64,000 nucleotides of DNA from JAKFYM01 sp964416595 (lineage in GTDB: Bacteria; Bdellovibrionota; UBA1018; CAIPTA01): assembly GCA_964416595.1 (NCBI GenBank), contig CAYQES010000010.1:1-64000 (forward strand), read 5' to 3'. Below are positions 43,653-51,307 of the stretch, in pieces; within the stretch, counting starts at the first letter, position 1, and every line of letters starts with the position of its first letter. Below the pieces are notes generated by a model. It was given only the letters and a program-made list of their open reading frames with translations. It did not search any database and was not told where the DNA came from. The position numbers and the translations under genes are program-made.

Positions 43653-44297
43653 ATGAGCCCCAAAAAAATCCTCGCCGCCCTCGCCCTCTGCCTTGCCCTA
43701 GCAGGAGCCGCTTTTCTCTGGCGCAGCAAGCTCAACCCACAAAACCAAGATTCCCCCGCGAACACCGCAACCACCAACACAACCACCCCCGCCGCCCCCG
43801 CTGGCCGGCCCACCGCTGCTCCTCCGCCCCCGGGCGTGAGCGCTAGCTTTGTTACCTTCCTGCTTGCGGAAGCCCCTCTGCTGGAGAAAAAAACCGATGC
43901 GGAGGAAGCGCAAAAGCGCATGGAGCAACAGGCCCAAATCATGAGTGAGGCGGATCTTAATTTTGCCAAAGATGTGGCGCTCTCGGATAAAAGCTCCGCC
44001 GCCGAACGCATCATCGCTGTTTATTTACTCAGCCTCGCGGGGCCTAGGGCGTACAAAATTCTTTTGGAGCATGCCTCCGCCCCCTTCACCGCGCCCCCCA
44101 ACCCTGAGCCCCATTCGGCGGATGAAATAAAAAATTCCCAGGAAAAAGCCCTACGAGCCATTGCTATAGATGCTCTTTTGGAACAGGCCACTACCCAAGA
44201 AAAGCGGGATGATCTCAGTAAGTTAGCTACAGAAACCCGTGAACCTTGGCTGCGCAGCTATATAGAAAAAGGCTTGAAAGCCCTGTCGCCACTGTAA
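43653..44297 (+). CDS. Membrane-anchored or secreted helical protein
   Basis: A 214-residue protein with a hydrophobic N-terminal segment (ILAALALCLALAGAAFLW) that is an anchor or signal. A Pro/Thr/Ala linker of about 35 residues follows, then an all-helical domain that may be HEAT-like (ERIIAVYLLSLAG, ALRAIAIDALLEQA). A promoter-like TTGCCC, 17 bases, TATCTT ends 9 bases before the ATG. The region 43526-43652 holds nothing else. No family is recognised. Confidence 0.6.
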   Translation: MSPKKILAALALCLALAGAAFLWRSKLNPQNQDSPANTATTNTTTPAAPAGRPTAAPPPPGVSASFVTFLLAEAPLLEKKTDAEEAQKRMEQQAQIMSEADLNFAKDVALSDKSSAAERIIAVYLLSLAGPRAYKILLEHASAPFTAPPNPEPHSADEIKNSQEKALRAIAIDALLEQATTQEKRDDLSKLATETREPWLRSYIEKGLKALSPL

Positions 44298-44383
44298 GAA
44301 TCTGTAAGAATTTACTCGCTTTCGTTAGCAGAAATTTCATGACCCTCCATGGTCATATCTTCCACCTTCTTGGAGGGGGGATT

Positions 44384-45736
44384 ATGAAATTATTTCTATC
44401 TATTTTTTTAGTTCTTTTCACACAAACCACACAAGCAGCCACAGAGTGTATTTCCAAAGTAGAGATGCAGGAGATCACGCAACACTTCACCCAGTTTAGG
44501 GATTTAGCCAATCAGGACTATTGCTACGATGGTTCCGAAACCTCCCACCTCTTGGCAGGCCTCATGTTCATGCGTAAAACCCAATTTGCCAATCCCATGG
44601 ATCCCTCGAAGGATGAGTTCTTCTCCGGAAAATTCGCCAATGAGTGGTACAATTATTTCATCGGGCGCATTGAGGATTTCGAAGTAGATCCTAACTGCCC
44701 AAAAGGCGCTCTGGCTTATGTATACGCTTACGGTGGTCGCACCATGTTTGCTTGCACCGCGATGCTCACGGATAGCTACACAGCCTTGGATCGCGCCAGC
44801 GTGTTCATGCATGAAGCCCGTCACATCGATGGCTACCCCCACATCACTTGCAGCAAGGGCGCAAGAGCCGGCCTCCGTGGCGCATGCGATAGACGCATCT
44901 CCGATGGCGGATCCTATGCAGTTACGGTGGAAACCTATGCGCAGCTAGCCCGCTACGCCACTGATATTCACCCCGCTCTTAAAGCCTACGCCCGCACTTC
45001 CGCGGCTGTGTATGCGGAGGAAACTTTTGAAAATCCTGCGATCATCAACCGCACCAAGCAATTCTTGGTGTTAGCTAACGACAAACGTTTCCACGCAGTA
45101 AAAACCGACGGCACCACAAAAGCCTTGGGGAGCACTCCAGCCCTTGGAAAAATCGTGATGCGTGGTTTGCACATGATCCTCTTCCCCGAGGATAAAACCC
45201 TTCCTGCGCGTTTTGTGTTTGCCAAAGATGAAGGAGAAATTCCTCAGCAAGCGGGCAGCCAGGCCACCGAATACAATAGCCTAACTCCCGATCAACGGGC
45301 CCAATGGGTGGATGTGCATATAGCCGCCCAGTGGAATGCTATTGTGCTCAAAGATAAGGTGCGCTTCTCTTGCGATCCAAGAGCCAACACCACCACAGAA
45401 ATTTCTCTCACCGATGAAACTCCTGTGAGCCTCTTGTACTTGAATGGCTATGATCGTTCAGCGCCTCTGGTTCAAGTAATGATGGAATCAGGAAAACTTT
45501 TTGATCTCGGTTGCTCTGAGCAGAAAGCTTCTCTCAAACCATCTACTATAGTTCTCGACCAAAAATACAAGAGCGTGCATAAAGTAGGAGATTTAACCTT
45601 AGGCCTCACGCAGGATGGAAACTTGCGGGAAATCCAGGGCACGGGCACTTCTCGCCCTTACTCCTTGGGAACATTAGACGGAACAATTTCCGCCCTAGTG
45701 CCAAACCAATCCTTAGAGTTTTTCCAAGAGAACTGA
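44384..45736 (+). CDS. Secreted protein with HExxHxxGxxH metalloprotease-like motif
   Basis: A 450-residue exported protein with a signal peptide ending TQAA. The motif HEARHIDGYPH (residues 143-153) matches the zinc-binding HExxHxxGxxH signature of metzincin-type proteases. A Cys pair flanks it (FACTAM and ITCSKG), and GGSYAVTVETY follows. I do not see a clear Met-turn. The C-terminal 200 residues look beta-rich. The ATG at 44384 has GGAGGGGGG upstream. Peptidase activity is inference from the motif. Its terminator lies inside the opposite gene. Confidence 0.7.
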   Translation: MKLFLSIFLVLFTQTTQAATECISKVEMQEITQHFTQFRDLANQDYCYDGSETSHLLAGLMFMRKTQFANPMDPSKDEFFSGKFANEWYNYFIGRIEDFEVDPNCPKGALAYVYAYGGRTMFACTAMLTDSYTALDRASVFMHEARHIDGYPHITCSKGARAGLRGACDRRISDGGSYAVTVETYAQLARYATDIHPALKAYARTSAAVYAEETFENPAIINRTKQFLVLANDKRFHAVKTDGTTKALGSTPALGKIVMRGLHMILFPEDKTLPARFVFAKDEGEIPQQAGSQATEYNSLTPDQRAQWVDVHIAAQWNAIVLKDKVRFSCDPRANTTTEISLTDETPVSLLYLNGYDRSAPLVQVMMESGKLFDLGCSEQKASLKPSTIVLDQKYKSVHKVGDLTLGLTQDGNLREIQGTGTSRPYSLGTLDGTISALVPNQSLEFFQEN

Positions 45737-46909
45737 GGTCTCTTTTTGCTCTAAGAGTAAATCCGTTTCGGGAGCCAGGTGAATCCCACCTGGCTCTTTT
45801 TTTGCGCGCTCTTTTAGATGAGCTTGCACTTGCGGGAGCAACAGCCCAAATAATTTCTTCGCTACAATCTCTATTCCCTCTTGGGAAATATGCATTGGGT
45901 CACGGAAAACCTCTTTGTTCACGCCCTTATAAATTCCAGAAAAATCAGTAAAAGAAAATTCATTCCGAAACTGGCTCACGTGAACCAATAGATCTTTTAT
46001 CCTATGTACGGCGATCTCCACATTGGCGGAATCTTGCATGATACTTAACTCACTCCCCAATTTCGGCTCCTTAAAATAAACGGTTGGCTGCAAAATCGCC
46101 TGAAACTTTGCATCTAAGCTTGCCGAAACGAGGGCCGCAAGGCGCAGATTTTGCGCATAAGCCAATCTGCGTTTACGCTCTAACTCCGCTTCCAATTCGC
46201 TTCCAGAGTTCTTATAAGTGGCTCGCAAATCTTTCGACTTTTGCTCAAAAAGATCTTGCACCAAGTTCTCCTGAAAATGATTGCGCAAAAACTGGCTATT
46301 CAAAGCCAGCATTGGCCAGAAAGGAGTTTCCGCCGCCGTGAGTTTCATGGCAGGGTTCATTTCGTACAAAATATAGCGATGGGGATAATTGGGGCGCTCA
46401 TCGAAAGAAGGAGAAATGTCGCCATAGCCCCCATAAAACACCACCATGTCTGGCTGAAAAGTAGAAGCTTCTAGAAATAAGCGCACAAGATCTTGCCGAG
46501 AAATAGAAGAAACCGCGCCAAAATTAAAAACATGAACATTGCTCAAACCTTTTTTGTGAAAAAATCCTTCTAGCAAAAAAGAAAAGGGCGGGTTGCCGTT
46601 ATACACAACGGAGCTGCCAAAAATAAAAATCCGGTATTCGTCTTTAGTTTTCGTAGCTGCTGGCAGAGGGCCCCGATACCCTAAGGCGTTCTGGCCATCC
46701 ACCAAAGGTTTACCCGCGGACATCACATACGGCCGAGGCATATGAGTAACATCGTTCACATTATCCATTATAGCGTGACTGCGGGGCAACTCCACCCAAC
46801 GCGCGTACAGCTCTAGCACTGTGGCGATGGCGCCCAAGAATAACAAAAATAAAAATAGACGGCCGAGCTCGCGCTCAACTCTGGCCCACTTTTGCTTGGG
46901 CTTAGCCAT
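45713..46909 (-). CDS. Membrane-anchored SGNH/GDSL-like hydrolase
   Basis: A 398-residue protein with one N-terminal membrane helix (LFLFLLFLGAIATVLELYA) and a periplasmic SGNH-like domain. Block I is IFGSSVVYNG with the candidate Ser, block II FNFGAVSS, block III VFYGGYGDIS and block V RDPMHISQEG with the Asp/His pair. Such enzymes are often esterases or O-acetyl transferases of cell-wall polymers. It shares a 1-base TAATG overlap with the upstream lipoprotein gene. Confidence 0.75.
   Translation of the reverse strand: MAKPKQKWARVERELGRLFLFLLFLGAIATVLELYARWVELPRSHAIMDNVNDVTHMPRPYVMSAGKPLVDGQNALGYRGPLPAATKTKDEYRIFIFGSSVVYNGNPPFSFLLEGFFHKKGLSNVHVFNFGAVSSISRQDLVRLFLEASTFQPDMVVFYGGYGDISPSFDERPNYPHRYILYEMNPAMKLTAAETPFWPMLALNSQFLRNHFQENLVQDLFEQKSKDLRATYKNSGSELEAELERKRRLAYAQNLRLAALVSASLDAKFQAILQPTVYFKEPKLGSELSIMQDSANVEIAVHRIKDLLVHVSQFRNEFSFTDFSGIYKGVNKEVFRDPMHISQEGIEIVAKKLFGLLLPQVQAHLKERAKKEPGGIHLAPETDLLLEQKETSVLLEKL
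45772..45803 (+). terminator. Terminator of the HExxH gene inside the opposite SGNH gene
   Basis: Perfect 10-bp arms GAGCCAGGTG (45772-45781) and CACCTGGCTC (45787-45796) with a 5-base loop, followed by TTTTTTT to 45803. It lies 36 bases past the HExxH gene stop and at the same time encodes part of the C-terminus of the SGNH protein on the minus strand. Confidence 0.9.
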
Positions 46910-47883
46910 TATAACTCTCCGGCATACTCTCGATACAACCCACCCATGAGTAAGGCCGCGGATTCATCGCTTCCAGAATCGGCCAGAACCGCCAATCCCA
47001 ATTCTCTTCCGTTCACATGAAAGGCCAAGGTGTGGTGATGCACGCTTACTGTATAAGGAGAGCCATCCGGATGACTGGGGCTACCCGTTTCTGGATCCAC
47101 GGTGGGTCCGCTATAGGTTCCTGTTTTGCCGCCCACAAATACATTTCTGGGCAAATATTTTTTCCCCCTACTCGCGCCGGTGCGATGGGTATGCATGAGT
47201 TTCCACACCACTTCCGCACCAGGGTATCTTCCTTGGTAGGTATCATGGAGGAAGGCCACCAATTCATCGGCCGTCAATTCATTGCCATGGATGGATCCCC
47301 AATAACCTTGAAAGCCCCGCGTGCGGGCATAGCCCATCCGCTGCGTGAAGCGATGGATCGTTTCACGGCCCCGATCAGAATCCCCGTCTCCCGCCTGGTT
47401 CTGCAATTTTGTCCAAGCTGTATTGGAAGAAACCACCAACATTTCCGCCATGAGCTGTAGCTGCTCTTGGGAAAAAGCGCCGTTTTGTTTGTCCACCAGG
47501 GCGGCGCCCACAAAGATTTTAGAAACCGAAGCACCAAATTGTTTACGGGAAGGATTGGCGCTGGAATCTAGCAGGCGACCCGAATCCAAATCCATCAAGG
47601 CCCATTGCACGCCATGGTTAGGTTGGGTTTTTGTGGCCTGTAGCAGCGCTAAATAGGCCTGTTTTTCTTGCTCCCGAAAGGGCACACCACTGCCCGTGGT
47701 TAACACCAAGGGAGAACCCGAAACCACCACCCGCCGCAAATCTTGGCCGGTGGAAAGCCGTAAAAAATGGGGGTCCGTTACTGGACTACTAGAATTTACC
47801 GCCCCCCTTCCTGGTTCCGCTCCCACAGGAGCCGCCGGGGCACAAGCAGACAATACAAGGCACAAAAGCAAAATACGACTCAT
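46909..47883 (-). CDS. Class A beta-lactamase-fold lipoprotein
   Basis: A 324-residue lipoprotein: the signal peptide ends LVLSAC with the lipobox Cys. The serine-hydrolase domain has SVSK with the nucleophile Ser and Lys, an SSN motif, and GGKTGTY as the third element. These define the penicillin-recognising fold. Such chromosomal proteins may be beta-lactamases or have cell-wall roles. A resistance role cannot be told from sequence. AAGGAGGAG precedes the ATG. It is co-transcribed with the SGNH gene. Confidence 0.85.
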   Translation of the reverse strand: MSRILLLCLVLSACAPAAPVGAEPGRGAVNSSSPVTDPHFLRLSTGQDLRRVVVSGSPLVLTTGSGVPFREQEKQAYLALLQATKTQPNHGVQWALMDLDSGRLLDSSANPSRKQFGASVSKIFVGAALVDKQNGAFSQEQLQLMAEMLVVSSNTAWTKLQNQAGDGDSDRGRETIHRFTQRMGYARTRGFQGYWGSIHGNELTADELVAFLHDTYQGRYPGAEVVWKLMHTHRTGASRGKKYLPRNVFVGGKTGTYSGPTVDPETGSPSHPDGSPYTVSVHHHTLAFHVNGRELGLAVLADSGSDESAALLMGGLYREYAGEL

Positions 47884-48026
47884 AGCAGCTCCTCCTTGAG
47901 CGTCTGGAATCTATAAAAGGCGTGATTTATTTATGGTAGCTTGTCATCTAGCTGCATTAAAGCCGTTATCTCTGAAATTCCTTAATTCATAGCAAATTAA
48001 TCAGGAATTATTTCCCGATAATATTC

Positions 48027-48054
48027 TTGACCAAAACAATCAAATCGATATAGA
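48027..48054 (+). promoter_or_regulatory. Candidate promoter of the L,D-transpeptidase operon
   Basis: TTGACC (48027-48032), a 16-base spacer and TATAGA (48049-48054) lie 41 bases upstream of the ATG. Just before it, AATTCC and GGAATT arms around TTAATT and AATTAA (about 47975-48010) form an imperfect inverted repeat in the divergent region. Confidence 0.55.
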
Positions 48055-48095
48055 CATGATGCGTTATTTTAATAACTCTCCCATGGGGCTCACGT

Positions 48096-49910
48096 ATGAA
48101 AATCATTTTCGCTCTTCTCTCTGTAACTCTCGTTTCCTTGGCCGCGGCGTTCGCTGCAGGATTCAACATCTCGGACTACAATCAGGCGCTTCCCTCCTGG
48201 GGAACCTCTTGGCGGCCCGGCGCTGATGCCCTGAACGGCTATTACCCCAGCTTCTACACGGGCTTTGCCATGAGAAGCAGCTTCCCCGACCGCATCCACG
48301 TGCGCTTAGCCCGCGGGAACCAAACCAGAGTATCAGTTATCCTCGATGAGCAAACCATCAGCGACTACCTCTTTGATCTCGCCAAACGCCATGAGTTCTA
48401 CCAAGCCGCCAATGCTGCCCAACTCATCCGACCCGTAAGTAGCGAAAAGGCCAGCGTTACCCCCCAACTCCAATACTTCAACCAAATCTTAGAAGCCGAA
48501 GGCATCCTCTCCTTCGTGGACAGCGCCAAACGCGGCAACCAATCTGCCGAAACCATTTATCGTAAAAGCCTCGAAACCCTCACCGCCCTAAATCCGGGCC
48601 GGGTGTTCTCTCTGCGGATCAATCTGCAAACAGAATTCTTAAAGTGGAAATCGCAAATGCGCGCCCTCTTGGCTAACGAAAACGATGCCCAAACTTTTTT
48701 CAGCAGCAAGCCTGACCAAGCGGTGATCGCCCTCAACAGTTTATTGTGGGGAAGAATCAACCTAGTAGATGCGCCCTCCAAAGAAATGCTCACGCTATTA
48801 GCGAACACTGCCACTCTCGCCAAAAGCGATAACAACAACGAGCAATTTATTCTTTCGGCTCTAGCTCTTTTCCAAATGACCACGGGAAATAAATATAAAT
48901 TCCGCGTATTGGAAAATGGCCAATGGCAAAATGCCATCCAATGCCAAAACGTAAACCAGTGCTTTCTAGTGTATCCAGAATTCACCACGATTTACCCCAC
49001 TGGCTCTGTAAAATCTTCCACTAAAGATCAGTTCGGAAACACAATTCCCACCTTCGCCACTCCCGGTCTCTGGCGCTTTCTCTCCCGCGGCAGCAGGCAC
49101 GACGTGGATAATATCCGCGACGAAAGCTACTACGGCTGGGCACCGAAAATGGATTACGAAGAAATCGGTAACGGCTTCCACAATCCCGCTGTGCGTTTTG
49201 CCGGGATCGGTAGCGAAGTAAAATCTGCTCTCGGCATCAACGAAACCCACAGCACTTTGTGGAGCGTGATGCGCGGCGGAGTTTCTCACGGTTGCTCTCG
49301 CCTATCCTTGGGCCATGTTTGGGAAATGCGCCATATCTTCCCTGTGGAAAACGAAAAAATGACCCAAGTGTACTTCTTCGGCAATAACCCTCAGGATTTC
49401 GACGTTTACGACGTGGACGGTAACGGTAGCCCTGAAGTGATGGGCGTGGAATATATGATTTCCTACAATGTGAAAGGCTCTAGCGGCCTAGCTCGCCGAG
49501 AAGGCGCTGATCTAAAGATTAGCAAAGAGGATAAACTGAATTTCTACAGTGATCTCTACGGCGCCGAGAACGTGTTCACCCAAGATAGCAGCGGAAATTT
49601 CATATTCCACAATCCCTCTGCTTCGATCCTCTCCTATTTGAATTTCCAGAAAAAGAAAATCACCACCCGCTTGCAAGTGAATGGTGAAATTCCCCTCTGG
49701 GAGCAAGCCTACGAGCGGGATAAGGTACAGTTCTATCTACCTTTCACCACACAAGGCCTCACTACCGCAGGCAGCTCCCCATTGAGTAAACGTATCGTGC
49801 GTTTATTGGGTCGGGTTCGTGGTTGCGCTCCTACCACCAACAAAAATCTTTGCGGCGAAGCAGCTTTCGATGCGGAAGCACAAAAAATATTGGCTGAAAT
49901 TGCTCAATAA
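48096..49910 (+). CDS. Secreted L,D-transpeptidase (YkuD-type catalytic motif)
   Basis: A 604-residue exported protein with a signal peptide ending AFA near residue 20. A helical N-terminal half is followed by a domain with the YkuD catalytic pattern: His385, then S-H-G-C with Cys400 and SRL. L,D-transpeptidases form 3-3 cross-links or attach proteins to peptidoglycan in the periplasm. Typical enzymes are shorter, so the 300-residue N-terminal region is an unusual addition. A DxDGNGSPE acidic loop after the active site may bind calcium. First of three secreted-protein genes in an operon. Confidence 0.82.
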   Translation: MKIIFALLSVTLVSLAAAFAAGFNISDYNQALPSWGTSWRPGADALNGYYPSFYTGFAMRSSFPDRIHVRLARGNQTRVSVILDEQTISDYLFDLAKRHEFYQAANAAQLIRPVSSEKASVTPQLQYFNQILEAEGILSFVDSAKRGNQSAETIYRKSLETLTALNPGRVFSLRINLQTEFLKWKSQMRALLANENDAQTFFSSKPDQAVIALNSLLWGRINLVDAPSKEMLTLLANTATLAKSDNNNEQFILSALALFQMTTGNKYKFRVLENGQWQNAIQCQNVNQCFLVYPEFTTIYPTGSVKSSTKDQFGNTIPTFATPGLWRFLSRGSRHDVDNIRDESYYGWAPKMDYEEIGNGFHNPAVRFAGIGSEVKSALGINETHSTLWSVMRGGVSHGCSRLSLGHVWEMRHIFPVENEKMTQVYFFGNNPQDFDVYDVDGNGSPEVMGVEYMISYNVKGSSGLARREGADLKISKEDKLNFYSDLYGAENVFTQDSSGNFIFHNPSASILSYLNFQKKKITTRLQVNGEIPLWEQAYERDKVQFYLPFTTQGLTTAGSSPLSKRIVRLLGRVRGCAPTTNKNLCGEAAFDAEAQKILAEIAQ

Positions 49911-49919
49911 GAGGATCTT

Positions 49920-51290
49920 ATGAAATATTTTCTACTTTTAACCCTACTCTTTAGCACCGCGGCCAAAGCGGATCTAAAAGAAGATTTCGAAGCCGTAAAT
50001 AAAGAATCCAAGGGCGCCTTTGGCCAAAATTATTTGCAAGGCACCTCTTCTCGTACCACCGTGAGCTCCGGAAAATCGCCAAAAAATTTTCTGTTCCAAG
50101 CGGCGTATCGCAATGAAAAAGCGCAAATCTTGGTGGACACGCACCAGTTTTACTTAGGCAACCTTTTCACCACCAACTACTACCAGTTGATGGGTGAGTA
50201 TGTGTATGGCGACGTGAATTCCGATCACGAAATCGATCACTCAGCGCTTCTAGCCAACAGCCAAGAAGCCATGAAAAAAGCCAGTCTCATCATCAAACAC
50301 TGGGTGTTGGAAAAGCATTATATCTTCCACTTCCCGAACACAAACTTAGCCAAAGGCTTCGCTTACCGCGGAATCGGAGGCTCGGAATTTGAGCGCCCCT
50401 ATGCGGAACATTTTTTCAATTTCTATTTATCTTCCATGAATGATGACTTCCAATATTTACCGGCCTTCCTCTTAGTGAACCAAAGCCCCATCGTGGATTC
50501 TTCTTCTTTGGATAAAGCCCGGCTCTTGATCTCCGATTCCTACGAATATTTCAAAGCCCGCTTTGGGGCCAACGATGATCGCGTGAAGGCACTATTCAAA
50601 TTGCGCAACGCCATCCACAATCAGCTCTCAAAAGCTGTAATTGCCCAAATCGACCAATACTATGTGGATTATCCCTTCTATCTAGAAGAAGGTCACACGT
50701 ACCTGGGAGTGATCCGCGAGATCTTGGTGGATTATTTTAGCTTCAGCGCCGATAAAATCAGTAAAGATGCCGCCGCCATTGGCTTAAGCGATCTCCAAGC
50801 TGCTGCGGATCAAATCACCACCGAGGGAGCTATTACGCCCGAAAACCTCCTGGCTCTTTCGCGGGTGGCCGCCCAATGGAAAACGGATATCGGCAGCGAT
50901 AAAATCGATTTCAAAAATCGCGCCCGCACTTTGGCTGTGCTCACGAAAGTTAGCCGCTTCCTCAATAAAGAGTTGGCAGCTTTAGAAAACGCCAAAAATC
51001 CTGCAGCTATCGAAGCCGTAGTGAACACCATTTACTTGGAAGGTTTTCTGATCAAAGACAACTGGCAGTACTTCAAAGACGAAGTTCCGCTTACCTCTGA
51101 TTATGCCAGTTTACTTTCTGACATTTTAGAAATCGCCGGCGGCGGCACTGGCAGCACTCTGCAAGAAGCCTTCAAGGGGGCCTATGAGCAATGGCTCATC
51201 GTGGAACCCAAAATGGAGTACTTCCTCGATAACACAATTAAATCTTCGTCTCTTAACATGGCCGCGCTAGTGGCAGAAAAAGTTCGTTAA
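49920..51290 (+). CDS. Secreted helical protein, middle gene of the L,D-transpeptidase operon
   Basis: A 456-residue exported protein with a signal peptide ending AKA near residue 17. The mature part is mostly helical, rich in Tyr/Phe, with no cysteines. A short acidic loop DVNSDHEID resembles a calcium-binding loop. The segment GIGGSEFERPYAEHFFNFY may mark a conserved pocket. I do not recognise a family. It starts 9 bases after the transpeptidase gene with AGAGGA and ends 17 bases before the PEP/pyruvate-binding gene, so it is likely a partner of both. Confidence 0.7.
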   Translation: MKYFLLLTLLFSTAAKADLKEDFEAVNKESKGAFGQNYLQGTSSRTTVSSGKSPKNFLFQAAYRNEKAQILVDTHQFYLGNLFTTNYYQLMGEYVYGDVNSDHEIDHSALLANSQEAMKKASLIIKHWVLEKHYIFHFPNTNLAKGFAYRGIGGSEFERPYAEHFFNFYLSSMNDDFQYLPAFLLVNQSPIVDSSSLDKARLLISDSYEYFKARFGANDDRVKALFKLRNAIHNQLSKAVIAQIDQYYVDYPFYLEEGHTYLGVIREILVDYFSFSADKISKDAAAIGLSDLQAAADQITTEGAITPENLLALSRVAAQWKTDIGSDKIDFKNRARTLAVLTKVSRFLNKELAALENAKNPAAIEAVVNTIYLEGFLIKDNWQYFKDEVPLTSDYASLLSDILEIAGGGTGSTLQEAFKGAYEQWLIVEPKMEYFLDNTIKSSSLNMAALVAEKVR

Positions 51291-51307
51291 CAAAAAAGGT
51301 GAATATA

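Noticed and set aside
46909..47883. Treating the class A-like lipoprotein as an antibiotic-resistance gene
   Set aside because: The SxxK, SxN and KTG elements only show the fold; no mobile context is present and activity cannot be inferred.
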